Below are positions 16,889 through 25,462 of a stretch of 27,248 nucleotides of DNA, in pieces. The stretch lies in NCBI GenBank assembly GCA_016302095.1, contig JAEDOE010000001.1, forward strand, positions 1-27,248. The letters are read 5' to 3'. The stretch's first letter is position 1. Each line of letters begins with the position of its first letter. Origin of the DNA: Anaerovibrio sp. (lineage in GTDB: Bacteria > Bacillota > Negativicutes > Selenomonadales > Selenomonadaceae). The notes beneath the pieces are model-generated. The model worked only from the letters and a program-made list of their open reading frames with translations. It was not told the origin of the DNA and searched no databases. Position numbers and translations under genes: made by a program.

Positions 16889-16947
16889 TTATCTCTACAG
16901 CAATTATATCGCAACTATACAGTAATTCTCTTTACGGCAGTTATCTC
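16889..16947. repeat. Three imperfect repeats around the minC stop / minC-minD gap
   Basis: On the minus strand, three related pieces (ATAACTGCCGTAAAGAG, AATTACTGTATAG and ATAATTGCTGTAGAG) follow one another. They share an A/T-CTG-TA-AG pattern, and the first includes the minC stop codon. They could be operator half-sites or drift from a short duplication. The evidence is visual only. Confidence 0.25.
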
Positions 16948-17627
16948 TCTATCGGCTCAATGATAATCTGCCCATCCTTTATATACGCCTTCTCAGCATA
17001 ATCGCTCTTTTCCGGGTTGTCCGGGGAACGGGCTATCAGGTTGGCAATGCGTATCTGCATAGGCATCAGCCTGTCTGCCACCACAAAGGCCTGATAATCC
17101 CCCATAGCTCCGGCATGGACAATCCCCCGGCAGTTGCCGCGCACATCAATGCTGCCGGCTGCCACAATCTTGGCACCGGGATTTACATTGCCGCAAATCA
17201 TCACGGAACCCTGGGAGGTAATCTCCTCGCCATTCCTGACTGTACGGTTGATGACGGTCATCACCTGCTGCTCCTCAGTCAGGCGGCTGCCGCCCTCTGA
17301 CTGAAAGGACTGCTGAGCTGCCTGCACAGGCGGCTGCATGCCGCGCCCCCCGGAGCTTCCATGCTGTTCCTGCCGCCTGAGGTGCTTCCTGTCACCTGCA
17401 GTCACCGCCAGCCCCTTGTCCGTAAGGAATTCCTTCAGGCCGCTGCGCACTGATTTGCTGAGATCCGCCACCACCAGCTGAAACTCCGTCCCCTTGGGGA
17501 AAAACTCAGGATGCTCGGAAAGCTTTTTTTCCAGCTCCTCCTGCACATCAGCAAGCTCTGCCGAGCTGTCTATCATCAGCTGAAAGCCGCCTGCACCGCC
17601 CTTGATTTTTATTAGTTCCCTTGCCAT
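16941..17627 (-). CDS. minC: Septum formation inhibitor MinC
   Basis: Blocks FtsZ assembly away from midcell when bound to MinD. The 228-residue protein has an N-terminal FtsZ-inhibiting domain (about 1-95), a Gln/Gly-rich linker (about 95-125), and a C-terminal beta-helix with the repeated Gly pattern (GEEITSQGSVMICGNVNPGAKIVAAG, then RGNCRGIVHAGAMGD) that binds MinD. The ATG has GAGAGGTG about 7 nt upstream. It is 17 nt after mrdA, so division-site control and the elongation transpeptidase share a transcript. Confidence 0.95.
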   Translation of the reverse strand: MARELIKIKGGAGGFQLMIDSSAELADVQEELEKKLSEHPEFFPKGTEFQLVVADLSKSVRSGLKEFLTDKGLAVTAGDRKHLRRQEQHGSSGGRGMQPPVQAAQQSFQSEGGSRLTEEQQVMTVINRTVRNGEEITSQGSVMICGNVNPGAKIVAAGSIDVRGNCRGIVHAGAMGDYQAFVVADRLMPMQIRIANLIARSPDNPEKSDYAEKAYIKDGQIIIEPIER

Positions 17628-17644
17628 ACAAACACCTCTCGCAA

Positions 17645-19501
17645 TTACTGCTTTTTCTGTACCTGTGCCGTTGCAGCCGCCCTTGCCTTGGCTTCCGCCT
17701 CAGCCTTTGCCTTTGCCCGGGCTGCCACCTGTGCCGGATCCGGTATATGGAATGCCGCATCCAGGATCTTCTTGCCGATAGGTACCGCAGACTGGGAGCC
17801 GTAGCCGCCCTGCTCAACAATCACCGCTACCACAATGGTAGGATTATCAAAAGGCCCGTATGCTACAAACCAGCCATGGTCCCTGCCGTGGGGATTTTCC
17901 GCCGTACCTGTCTTGCCGGCAATCTCCACAGGATAATTCTTGCCAAAGATAAAAGCTGCCGTACCATACTTGGTAACCTGGTGCAGTCCCGCCTGCACCA
18001 GGCGGATAAACCTGTCCTCCACATCCAGCTGGCTCAAAAGCTCCGGCTTGAACTGCTTGACCACATTGCCATTCACATCAACGATTTTATCCACCAGATA
18101 AGGCTTGTACCTCTTGCCATCAGCAGCAATCTCTCCCATAATGGAAGCCGCCTGCAATGGCGTAACCAGATTGAAGCCCTGGCCGATGGCGGCATCAAAG
18201 GTCTCTGCCAGATACCAGTCCTCCTCAAAGACCCGCTGCTTGTACGCCTTGCATGCCACCAATCCTTCTGCCTCATAAGGAAGGTCAATACCTGTTATCT
18301 TCCCCATGCCGAACATGCGGGCATACCGCTCAATCTGGTCAATGCCCAGGCGGTTGCCCATCTCATAAAAGTACACATTATCAGAATGTGCCATAGCTTC
18401 CTCAAAATTCAGCCAGCCCAGTGCCTCGCCACCGGCATTGCCCTTGGGGATAATCCAGTGATGGCCGGAGTCAAAAATCTTTTCCTCAGGCGTAACCTTT
18501 GCCTCGGAAAGAGCTGCCGTGCCGGTAATAATCTTGAAGGTGGAGCCCGGAGGGTACTCACCGGTAATGGCCTTGTTATCCATCGGATAGTAAGGGTTGT
18601 TGTTGATTACCGCCCAATCCTTGGAGGAAATGCCGTTGACGAAAAGATTGGGGTCAAAAGCTGGACGGCTGACTATTGCCAGCACCTCACCGGTCTGAGG
18701 GTTCAGTGCCACGGCTGCCGCTGCATGGGCACCAATCTGCACCAGCTGCTCATCTATGGCCTTTTCCGCGGCTGCCTGAATTTCCTGATCTATGGTCAGG
18801 TGCAGGTCATTGCCGGGAATGGGATTTTTCCTGCCCAGCACCTGCACAGGCTTGCCGGTAACATCCACCTCTACCTGCTCGCCACCGTTAGTGCCACGCA
18901 GGTACTGGTCATAGACCTTCTCAAGCCCGAACTTGCCGATGATGTCACCGCTCTTGTAGCCCTCATCCTTCTTCTTTTCCAGCTCCGCATCGCTGATTTC
19001 GCTTACATAGCCATAGGCATGGGCGCCCTGTGTCTTGTAAATATAATCGCGGATAGGCAGAACCTCCACTACAACCCCCGGATACAAATCCTTCTGCTCC
19101 GCGATAATCGTAGTCAGCTCCGGCCCCACATCGGTCTTGATGCGGATGGGGTCAAAGCCCACATGGGCAGCAATCTTGCTGTGAATTTCCTCCACCGGCA
19201 CATTCAATAGTGCCGACAGCCTGCTGATGACCTCCTCGGAAATAGGCTCCGTCAGGGGCAGCAAAGAAACGGTAAACCCGGGATGATTTGTTACCAGGAT
19301 ATTGCCATTCCTGTCGTACATTGTCCCTCTCGGGGCAACCGAAGGAACCAGACGGATGCGATTGCCGTCTGCCAGATTTGCATAATATTCGCCATCGTAC
19401 ACCTGCAGATACCCCATCCGGGCAATCAATGTACTGATGACAAGAACAATGATGATGCTCAGCACCTTCAGCCGTCCACTAAAAATATCCTTATCCGACA
19501 T
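17645..19501 (-). CDS. mrdA: Penicillin-binding protein 2 (elongasome transpeptidase)
   Basis: Class B PBP that cross-links peptidoglycan during elongation and activates RodA. The 618-residue protein has an N-terminal membrane anchor (about 12-33), the pedestal starting with VAPRGTMYDRNG (about 55-66), and a transpeptidase domain with catalytic S320-T-F-K323, S373-D-N375 and K530-T-G532. The C-terminal 30 residues are a low-complexity Ala/Lys/Glu tail. The ATG has GGGAG about 8 nt upstream. It follows mreD across a terminator-like hairpin and directly precedes minC. No strong promoter was found in the 81-nt gap, so at least part of its transcription may be readthrough. Confidence 0.97.
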   Translation of the reverse strand: MSDKDIFSGRLKVLSIIIVLVISTLIARMGYLQVYDGEYYANLADGNRIRLVPSVAPRGTMYDRNGNILVTNHPGFTVSLLPLTEPISEEVISRLSALLNVPVEEIHSKIAAHVGFDPIRIKTDVGPELTTIIAEQKDLYPGVVVEVLPIRDYIYKTQGAHAYGYVSEISDAELEKKKDEGYKSGDIIGKFGLEKVYDQYLRGTNGGEQVEVDVTGKPVQVLGRKNPIPGNDLHLTIDQEIQAAAEKAIDEQLVQIGAHAAAAVALNPQTGEVLAIVSRPAFDPNLFVNGISSKDWAVINNNPYYPMDNKAITGEYPPGSTFKIITGTAALSEAKVTPEEKIFDSGHHWIIPKGNAGGEALGWLNFEEAMAHSDNVYFYEMGNRLGIDQIERYARMFGMGKITGIDLPYEAEGLVACKAYKQRVFEEDWYLAETFDAAIGQGFNLVTPLQAASIMGEIAADGKRYKPYLVDKIVDVNGNVVKQFKPELLSQLDVEDRFIRLVQAGLHQVTKYGTAAFIFGKNYPVEIAGKTGTAENPHGRDHGWFVAYGPFDNPTIVVAVIVEQGGYGSQSAVPIGKKILDAAFHIPDPAQVAARAKAKAEAEAKARAAATAQVQKKQ

Positions 19502-19541
19502 TTAAATCTCCCAATCATCTATATGCCAGCAAAGCACTGGC

Positions 19542-19579
19542 AAAATAAACAACAAAATGTGGCAGGCCCTGCTGCCACA
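19542..19579 (-). terminator. Terminator-like hairpin between mreD and mrdA
   Basis: On the minus strand, TGTGGCAG (19579-19572) and CTGCCACA (19565-19558) form a perfect 8-bp stem with a 6-nt loop, followed by ATTTTGTTGTTTATTTT. A second small inverted repeat, GCCAG/CTGGC, lies just downstream. It probably reduces transcription from mreBCD into mrdA-min. Confidence 0.75.
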
Positions 19580-19582
19580 AAT

Positions 19583-20077
19583 TTATTTTTTTTCAGATGC
19601 ACGCTTGTCAACCTTGTGCACCATTACATGCACCGGCCAGGCAAAAACTATGTTGTAGCACAGCATGGGCAGCAGCTTGTACTTGATATGCGCCAACGGA
19701 AAGAAGCCATACCCCAGCAAGAGAAAAATAATCTCAAACAGGCAGAACACCGAAATAGTGCTCATCCAGGCTGCCGCCAGAGGCAGGATAAAGCTGTCCC
19801 GGAGCACCCTGTTAGAAAAAATGCCGCAGCAGAACCCCATCAGCATGTTGGCAAAGGTATTCATGCCCAAAAAGCCGCCGGAGGCAAGGTCCTCAAAAAG
19901 CCCCAGCAAAAAGCCCATAAAGCAGCCCAGCCGCCTTCCCTTCAGAAAGGCAAAGGAAATCGTAATCAAAAGCAGCAGATCAGGCCCGATGCCGCGATAA
20001 AAAATCAGCGGCAGGAACGACGTCTGCACCACATAGGCTGTCACCACCAGTGCCAGCCAGCACAAGAAAGTCCTCAT
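19583..20077 (-). CDS. mreD: Rod shape-determining membrane protein MreD
   Basis: Integral membrane component of the elongasome. The 164-residue protein is hydrophobic with about five membrane segments and has the family patterns GPDLLLLITISFAFLKGRRLG and GFLLGLFEDLASGGFLGMNTF. The ATG overlaps the mreC stop codon (ATGA, 4 nt), so the two are translationally coupled. Confidence 0.95.
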   Translation of the reverse strand: MRTFLCWLALVVTAYVVQTSFLPLIFYRGIGPDLLLLITISFAFLKGRRLGCFMGFLLGLFEDLASGGFLGMNTFANMLMGFCCGIFSNRVLRDSFILPLAAAWMSTISVFCLFEIIFLLLGYGFFPLAHIKYKLLPMLCYNIVFAWPVHVMVHKVDKRASEKK

Positions 20078-21012
20078 TTTTCACTGCCCTCTGCCTTGAT
20101 AAAATTGCCATCCTTATCGGTCTCCGTGCCCGGAGTCTGCGGTGGCGGCGTCAATGCTGCAGGCGGAGCCTCACGGGATGCCGTAATAATCAGCACATCC
20201 TCCAGCCGCTGGAAATCCACTGCCGGTTCCACCACAGCAACCTCCAGAAGGCCGCCGCCGTCATCATGGAGAGCCTTTACCTTGCCCACCATGATGCCCT
20301 TGGGGAAAATCCCGCCAAAGCCTGATGTGATAATGGTATCTCCCTCCACCACATCGGAATTTTTCGGGATATTAATCATATTGGGTGTCAGGGCATCCTC
20401 GATACTGCCCTGCACAATGCCAGCTACCCTTGACTCAGGCCTCTGAATCAGGGTGCCTACGGAGCAACGTGGATCCAGCACCAGCTGTACCTTGGCTGCA
20501 TTGGGCGCAACCTCCGTCACAACGCCTACCAGTCCCTTTTCCGTCACCACCGGCATATTCCTGGCAACGCCGTCACTGCTGCCCCTGTTCACCACAATCA
20601 TGCTGGTCCAGGTAGCCTGCTCCCTGCCAATCACCTGGGCTGCCATCAAATCAAACTGAGAAGCCGCCTGCTTGTAGCCCAGAAGATTGCGCAACCGCTC
20701 ATTCTCAGCTGCATACTCGGCAGCTGTCAGGTTCTGCTGACGGAGCTGCACCACCTCGTTTTTCAGCAGCTCATTCTGATAGTAGGCAGACACCAGCTCC
20801 CAGATTGCCGAGGTAACGCCATTGACCTGGTAGCCAGCCCAGGAAATGGCCCGCTGGAAGGGAGCCAGTGCCCCTGTTACCGCCTGGCTGCTGACAGGGG
20901 CAGAAAACCTGCCCCTTGCCGCAAAAAATATAATCACAAAGATACTGACCGCCACAAAAATCAGCAGCCAAACCGTGCGCTGTGAATTTTTATCTCGCCG
21001 TACCCTGTTCAT
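20074..21012 (-). CDS. mreC: Rod shape-determining protein MreC
   Basis: Membrane-anchored extracytoplasmic scaffold that binds PBP2 and MreD. The 312-residue protein has one N-terminal membrane segment (about 13-33) and a coiled coil around residues 75-115 (ELLKNEVVQLRQQNLTAAEYAAENERLRNLLG). A two-lobed beta-barrel region follows (VIGREQATWTSMIVVNRGSSDGV, MPVVTEKGLVGVVTEV, TSGFGGIFPKGIMVGKV). The last 35 residues are Pro/Thr/charged and probably disordered. The start is 1 nt after the mreB stop codon, with only a weak ribosome binding site, so it probably depends on coupling to mreB. Confidence 0.96.
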   Translation of the reverse strand: MNRVRRDKNSQRTVWLLIFVAVSIFVIIFFAARGRFSAPVSSQAVTGALAPFQRAISWAGYQVNGVTSAIWELVSAYYQNELLKNEVVQLRQQNLTAAEYAAENERLRNLLGYKQAASQFDLMAAQVIGREQATWTSMIVVNRGSSDGVARNMPVVTEKGLVGVVTEVAPNAAKVQLVLDPRCSVGTLIQRPESRVAGIVQGSIEDALTPNMINIPKNSDVVEGDTIITSGFGGIFPKGIMVGKVKALHDDGGGLLEVAVVEPAVDFQRLEDVLIITASREAPPAALTPPPQTPGTETDKDGNFIKAEGSEK

Positions 21013-21013
21013 C

Positions 21014-22051
21014 TTATCTCAACTTCTTCGTAGTCATAACAACACGCTTCAACAGCTCAATGTTCTCCAGGGAACGCCCGGTGCCCTCGCCAACGCAGGA
21101 CAGGGCATCCTCGGAAACCAGCACCGGCATGCCGGTCTCACGGCTCAGGAGCTTGTCAAGGCTGGTCAGCAGGGAGCCGCCGCCGGTCATCATGATGCCA
21201 TGATCCATAACATCGGCAGCCAGCTCAGGCGGAGTCTTCTCCAGGGTGCCCTTTACTGCATCCACAATCTTCTGCACCGGCTCACTGAGGGCGGAGCAGA
21301 TTTCGCCGGACACGATCTTGATGGTCTTCGGCAAGCCGCTGACCAGGTCACGGCCACGGATATCCATGGTCTTTTCCTTGGCTGGCTCTGCAATGGCAGT
21401 ACCGATATTGATCTTGATTTCCTCTGCAGTGCGCTCACCGATTAGGAGATTGTACTCCCGCTTGATATGCTGGATGATGGAGGAATCCATCTCATCGCCG
21501 CCAATGCGGATGGAGCAGCTGGTAACGATGCCTCCCAAAGAAATAACTGCAATCTCGGTAGTACCGCCGCCGATATCAACCACCATGGAGCCGGTAGCCT
21601 CCTCTACAGGCAGCCCTGCACCGATAGCGGCAGCCATAGGCTCCTCAATGAGATATGCCTCCCTGGCACCTGCCTGCTGCGCTGCATCAATGACGGCACG
21701 CTTCTCCACCTCGGTAACACCGGACGGCACGCCAACCACTACCCGTGGGCGCACAAAGGATTTGGTGTTCATGGCCTTTCTGATAAAGTACTTCAGCATG
21801 GCCTGGGTCACATCAAAATCTGCGATGACGCCATCCTTCATAGGGCGGATAGCCACAATGCTGCCCGGGGTACGGCCAATCATGCGCTTTGCCTCGTCGC
21901 CTACAGCCAGCACATCGCCGGTATCGCTCTTTATTGCTACAACAGACGGCTCACGGAGGACAATGCCCTTGCCCTTGATATGAACCAAAGTGTTTGCTGT
22001 TCCTAAATCAATACCCATGTCATGGGATAAACCACCAAAAATGTTCCACAT
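21014..22051 (-). CDS. mreB: Actin-like rod shape-determining protein MreB
   Basis: Forms membrane-associated filaments that guide the elongasome. The 345-residue protein has the phosphate-1 loop [12 protein letters not shown], the phosphate-2 motif [19 protein letters not shown] and the adenosine motif [10 protein letters not shown] chose the ATG at 22051 ([18 protein letters not shown]), with GGGAG 11 nt upstream. A 13-residue in-frame extension to 22090 has no family support. The short N-terminal stretch WNIFGG could be the membrane-binding peptide. It precedes mreC by 1 nt. The 72-nt gap to radC shows no clear promoter. Confidence 0.97.
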   Translation of the reverse strand: MWNIFGGLSHDMGIDLGTANTLVHIKGKGIVLREPSVVAIKSDTGDVLAVGDEAKRMIGRTPGSIVAIRPMKDGVIADFDVTQAMLKYFIRKAMNTKSFVRPRVVVGVPSGVTEVEKRAVIDAAQQAGAREAYLIEEPMAAAIGAGLPVEEATGSMVVDIGGGTTEIAVISLGGIVTSCSIRIGGDEMDSSIIQHIKREYNLLIGERTAEEIKINIGTAIAEPAKEKTMDIRGRDLVSGLPKTIKIVSGEICSALSEPVQKIVDAVKGTLEKTPPELAADVMDHGIMMTGGGSLLTSLDKLLSRETGMPVLVSEDALSCVGEGTGRSLENIELLKRVVMTTKKLR

Positions 22052-22123
22052 GTTAAAAATTACTCCCTTCAAAAATAGAACCGCTGCCATATTCCTGCCA
22101 CATCAGCTTCGATACAGCAAACT

Positions 22124-22810
22124 CTATTTTATCACACCTTTTTCTTTAAGGGAAATATAATTATCATTTCCTAGAATAATATGATCCAGCACGGGAATAT
22201 CCATCACCCTGCCCACCTGCACCATCCGTGCCGTAACCTCAATATCCTCCTTGCTGGGAGTTGGATCACCGCTGGGATGGTTGTGCACCAGGATAATAGA
22301 TGCCGCCGTCTGCTGGATGGCCGCCTTGAACACCTCCCGGGGATGCACCACGGAAGCCGTAAGGCTGCCAACAGAAATCACAGGCATAGATAAAATATGA
22401 TTTTTTACATTCAATAAAATAACTGCAAAGTGCTCCCTGTCCTCGTACCTGAAACGAGGCATGGCATAATCAGCCGCATCCTCCGGGCAGGTGACCATGG
22501 CCCTCTGCCTGGATATATGGGCATTCAGCCTCTTGCCCAGCTCCACCGCGGCCATCACCTCGGCAGCCTTGGCACTGCCTATGCCCTGGAGGCACATCAG
22601 CTCCCCTGCCGTAATGCGGCCCAGGGCTGAAACGCCATCATCCTTGTACAGGCTCAGAATATCCTGTGCCAGCTGCAAGGCTGATCTCTCCTTGGAGCCA
22701 TTCCGCAGCACTATTGCCAGAAGCTCTGCATTGCTCAAAAAACCCGGTCCCAAAGCCAAAAGCCTTTCCCTTGGCCTCTCGTCAACCGGCAGTTCCCTCA
22801 CCATTGCCAT
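22124..22810 (-). CDS. radC: RadC family JAB/MPN-domain protein
   Basis: Widely conserved protein named RadC; the original DNA-repair role is not supported by later work and its true function is unknown. The 228-residue protein has an N-terminal helix-hairpin-helix-like part (GELMCLQGIGSAKAAEVMAA, about 70-90) and a C-terminal JAMM metalloprotease-like motif, with H176 and H178 in VHNHPSGDPTPS and D189. The ATG at 22810 fits the family length. The start lies inside the 3' end of maf (29 nt overlap), which indicates co-expression. The maf-radC-mreBCD order is common in Firmicutes. Confidence 0.93.
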   Translation of the reverse strand: MAMVRELPVDERPRERLLALGPGFLSNAELLAIVLRNGSKERSALQLAQDILSLYKDDGVSALGRITAGELMCLQGIGSAKAAEVMAAVELGKRLNAHISRQRAMVTCPEDAADYAMPRFRYEDREHFAVILLNVKNHILSMPVISVGSLTASVVHPREVFKAAIQQTAASIILVHNHPSGDPTPSKEDIEVTARMVQVGRVMDIPVLDHIILGNDNYISLKEKGVIK

Positions 22811-23369
22811 ATAAATCAATCCCCGCCTTCCTGGCAAGGCCGTCAAGACAATGGAGCGGCAAACCTACGACATTGGAATAGGAACCTCTGATTTGTTCAA
22901 CAAAGACAGCCGCCCGTCCCTGAATACCATAAGCACCAGCCTTGTCAGCGGGCTCGCCGGTATCGACATAACGGGTAATCGAAGCTGCCGAAAGCGGGGC
23001 AAAAACTACCTCCGTCGTTTCGTATGCCTGCCAGATGCGTCCCTGCCAGGCAAGGGCAATCCCGGTCATCACCTGATGTGCCCTGCCTGAGAAGCTGGTC
23101 AGCATCTCTATAGCATGCTCCCTGTCCCTAGGCTTACCATAAATATTTCCATCAAGGCTCACCACCGTATCAGCTCCCAGCACCGGTATATCCGGGTGCA
23201 GTGCCGCCACGGCAGCTGCCTTTAAATGCGCATTTTTCATCACCAGCTCAGAGGGAGTCATGCCCTCGCCGCCGGCTTCCTCAGTATCGGCTGTCTCTAT
23301 CCTGAAGCAGCAGCCGATTTGCTCCAAAAGCTCCTTCCGCCTGGGAGAAGCAGAAGCCAGAATAAACAT
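22782..23369 (-). CDS. maf: Maf family nucleoside triphosphate pyrophosphatase
   Basis: House-cleaning enzyme that hydrolyses dTTP/UTP or modified pyrimidine triphosphates; linked to septum control in Bacillus. The 195-residue protein has the Maf motifs LASASPRRKELL at the N-terminus, LGADTVVSLDG, YGKP, GEPADKAGAYGIQG and the C-terminal GSYSNVVGLPL. Length is normal. The ATG has GAGGAGG about 9 nt upstream. It has its own promoter at 23424-23452 and probably heads the maf-radC-mreBCD transcript. Confidence 0.96.
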   Translation of the reverse strand: MFILASASPRRKELLEQIGCCFRIETADTEEAGGEGMTPSELVMKNAHLKAAAVAALHPDIPVLGADTVVSLDGNIYGKPRDREHAIEMLTSFSGRAHQVMTGIALAWQGRIWQAYETTEVVFAPLSAASITRYVDTGEPADKAGAYGIQGRAAVFVEQIRGSYSNVVGLPLHCLDGLARKAGIDLYGNGEGTAG

Positions 23370-23423
23370 TAAGAATTGCCTCCTCGGATTAAGTCATTAC
23401 ACTAACACAAAATCCCTTCTAAC

Positions 23424-23452
23424 ATAATAAAAGACTCTGAGAGAAAAATCAA
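23424..23452 (-). promoter_or_regulatory. maf promoter inside a terminator
   Basis: On the minus strand, TTGATT (23452-23447), a 17-bp spacer and TATTAT (23429-23424). The -35 box lies in the loop of the terminator hairpin that follows the acyltransferase gene, and the -10 box lies in its T-rich tail. Confidence 0.65.
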
Positions 23453-23466
23453 GTCACCCAGAGTCT
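23424..23466 (-). terminator. Intrinsic terminator after the acyltransferase gene
   Basis: On the minus strand, AGACTCTG (23466-23459) pairs perfectly with CAGAGTCT (23439-23432) across a 19-nt loop, followed by TTTATTATG. The long loop and short T tract suggest moderate strength. Confidence 0.6.
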
Positions 23467-23487
23467 AAATTTCATGTTTATTTATGT

Positions 23488-24627
23488 TTATTTTTTCGCT
23501 TTATTGCCAACGGAAAAACATGGCAGCACCATCAATATTTTTCCCGTCAAATAGCTTGCCAAAAGCGACAAAATACTAACAATTATGTACTTGGGATAAG
23601 TTGGCAAATCAATGGACAGGAAGCCCCAGGCAATCAGCATCACCAAACCCATGTGGGTGTAGTACATGTTGTAGCTGTTGGCTGCCAGCTCACCCAATAT
23701 ACCGTTGGTATAATCCAGTTTCGCCTGGAAAACCGCCAAAAGGCCGAAAACAGCTGACAGCAGGAACAAAACGTGAATAGCAGCCTTCACCAGCATATAC
23801 TGCTCCGGGCTGGCTGCCGTAGGCGCCCCCATGGTGGTGTAGAACAGGTAGGCAATGCCGGTCACAATAAAGGCAGGCAGCCACTTGGCCGGCTCCGCCT
23901 GGTAGCCTCCCTCCACAAACCACTGATGCCGCCAGGCATAAGCACCCAGGAAGAAATACAGCGGATAAAAGGAAATGCGGGTAGGCTGGTACACCAGAAC
24001 CGGCCAGATATTGCACCACAGATCATAATTGCCTTCCACATAGAAGTAGGAGGCTGCCGTGCAGATATAACAGAGAATGGTAAAGCCCACGAACAGCTTC
24101 GGGCCCGGAATAGAAATTCCCTGCCGCTCCTTAAATGATGGCATGATTTTGCAGAACAGGAACAGGGCGATGTAGAGATAGGTCAGCATCCCCAGAAACC
24201 AGTACTGCACATGGCTGAAGCATGGGCCGAAAACAAACAGCTTGAAAAGATAATCATTAACATAATCCATCGGTATGCCACGGCTGGCAAACATGATATA
24301 GGTTACCGGCGGTGCCAGCAGGATAACGCCTGCTATCCAGGGCAGGACAATGCGCAGGAGCTTGCTTTTCCAGAACTGCTTCCCGGTCTGCTTGGACAGG
24401 GACATGATGCCAAAATAGCCTGAGATAAAAAACATCACCGGCATGATGAAGATATCCGCCCACAGCACGAACAAAGTAAAAGGAAATTTCGGGTCCGCCT
24501 TGTCTACTGTGTACCACCATTCAGGTGCATAAGCCATGTAGCACATGGATGCGTGAAAGACAATCATCAGGCAGACGATAAATGTCTTGAGATTGTCCAG
24601 AAAGAATATACGCCTTTTCTTTTCCAA
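23488..24627 (-). CDS. Membrane acyltransferase (Acyltransferase_3 family)
   Basis: Probably transfers acyl groups to a cell-surface or periplasmic polymer or lipid; the substrate is unknown. The 379-residue protein starts MEKKRRIFFLDNLKTF and has the family His (H25, IVFHASMC) in the first membrane segment. About ten membrane segments are visible, with FFISGYFG and a QYWFLGMLTYLY segment that recall the OpgC/MdoC-like branch. It ends in a short basic tail. The start is TTG with AGGGGG about 6 nt upstream. It lies 26 nt after the TVP38 gene and shares its transcript. A glucan- or polysaccharide-modifying role would fit a diderm envelope but is inference. Confidence 0.85.
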   Translation of the reverse strand: MEKKRRIFFLDNLKTFIVCLMIVFHASMCYMAYAPEWWYTVDKADPKFPFTLFVLWADIFIMPVMFFISGYFGIMSLSKQTGKQFWKSKLLRIVLPWIAGVILLAPPVTYIMFASRGIPMDYVNDYLFKLFVFGPCFSHVQYWFLGMLTYLYIALFLFCKIMPSFKERQGISIPGPKLFVGFTILCYICTAASYFYVEGNYDLWCNIWPVLVYQPTRISFYPLYFFLGAYAWRHQWFVEGGYQAEPAKWLPAFIVTGIAYLFYTTMGAPTAASPEQYMLVKAAIHVLFLLSAVFGLLAVFQAKLDYTNGILGELAANSYNMYYTHMGLVMLIAWGFLSIDLPTYPKYIIVSILSLLASYLTGKILMVLPCFSVGNKAKK

Positions 24628-24653
24628 ATTTATACCCCCTATAATACTATTTG

Positions 24654-25352
24654 TCAGCGTTTTTGTTTCTTCTGACGTCTTTCGTAGATAATGAAACCGA
24701 CTACCATAACAATTGCCAAGACCAGGGAAAAGACCAGACGATAAGGATTTTCGCTGGCTGTCACCGCATCATGGCCTATCATTGCTTCGATAGCGGTAGA
24801 TGGCAGCTTGCCAATCAGGGCAGCGATAGTAAAATCCCTGAAGGACATTTTGCTGACAGCTCCCAGGGCATTAAGCAGCCCGGAAGGCAGATACGGGATG
24901 ATGCGGGCAATCAGCATGACCTTGAAGCCCTGGCTGCCGCTCAGCTCGTCAATCTTCTGCAAGGACTTATGCTTCGAGATGACGTCCTCTGCCGCATCCC
25001 GGAAAAGGAATCGCAGCAGTACAAAGCTCAGTGCCACACCCACAGTCTCCGCAATCCATGCCAACAGAATTCCCGGCACAATGCCAAAAATCAAGGCATT
25101 GGCAGAGGAAAAAATCATGGCAGGCGGAAAGCCTATGGCATTGACGCACAGCACCAAAAAGAAGCTGAACACCATTGCCCAGGCACCAAAGGAATTGATA
25201 TATTCCGCCACCCGGTGCATATCACCGCTGAGGCACACATCCCACAATTCTCCAAAAAATGCAGGATTTAAAAGGTAAACAATGCCAAACAGCAGGCAGA
25301 GTGCCACCACGGCACCAATTTTTATCGGCAAAGTAGATTTCGACATTTTCAT
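24654..25352 (-). CDS. TVP38/TMEM64 family membrane protein (VTT/DedA-like)
   Basis: Membrane protein of the VTT domain superfamily; members are linked to lipid scrambling or undecaprenyl-phosphate/phospholipid transport, but the function here is unknown. The 232-residue protein has about six hydrophobic segments. The VTT pattern includes FPPAMIFSSANALIFG, a second re-entrant-like region RIIPYLPSGLLNALGAVSKM and GKLPSTAIEAMIG. The C-terminus is basic (YERRQKKQKR), consistent with a cytoplasmic end. The ATG at 25352 has AGGAGA about 10 nt upstream; a second ATG two codons later is possible. It has its own promoter and is followed closely by the acyltransferase gene. Confidence 0.9.
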   Translation of the reverse strand: MKMSKSTLPIKIGAVVALCLLFGIVYLLNPAFFGELWDVCLSGDMHRVAEYINSFGAWAMVFSFFLVLCVNAIGFPPAMIFSSANALIFGIVPGILLAWIAETVGVALSFVLLRFLFRDAAEDVISKHKSLQKIDELSGSQGFKVMLIARIIPYLPSGLLNALGAVSKMSFRDFTIAALIGKLPSTAIEAMIGHDAVTASENPYRLVFSLVLAIVMVVGFIIYERRQKKQKR

Positions 25353-25431
25353 AGGCTACAATCTCCTAACACAACCACCTGCAACCAGCTGACAGCGCAG
25401 CCAATCGCATACCAATACAATCATGTAGAAC

Positions 25432-25460
25432 ATTATAGCACAATACACTCATTATGTCTT
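25432..25460 (-). promoter_or_regulatory. Promoter of the TVP38-acyltransferase pair
   Basis: On the minus strand, AAGACA (25460-25455), a 17-bp spacer and TATAAT (25437-25432) with TGC directly before it (extended -10). It starts 2 bp beyond the tetR stop codon. The ACCGA-type repeat of the tetR promoter is not repeated here. Confidence 0.7.
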
Positions 25461-25462
25461 TA

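Noticed and set aside
17621..19210. Long plus-strand open frame opposite mrdA
   Set aside because: The minus-strand PBP2 has all three transpeptidase motifs. The plus frame is a shadow.
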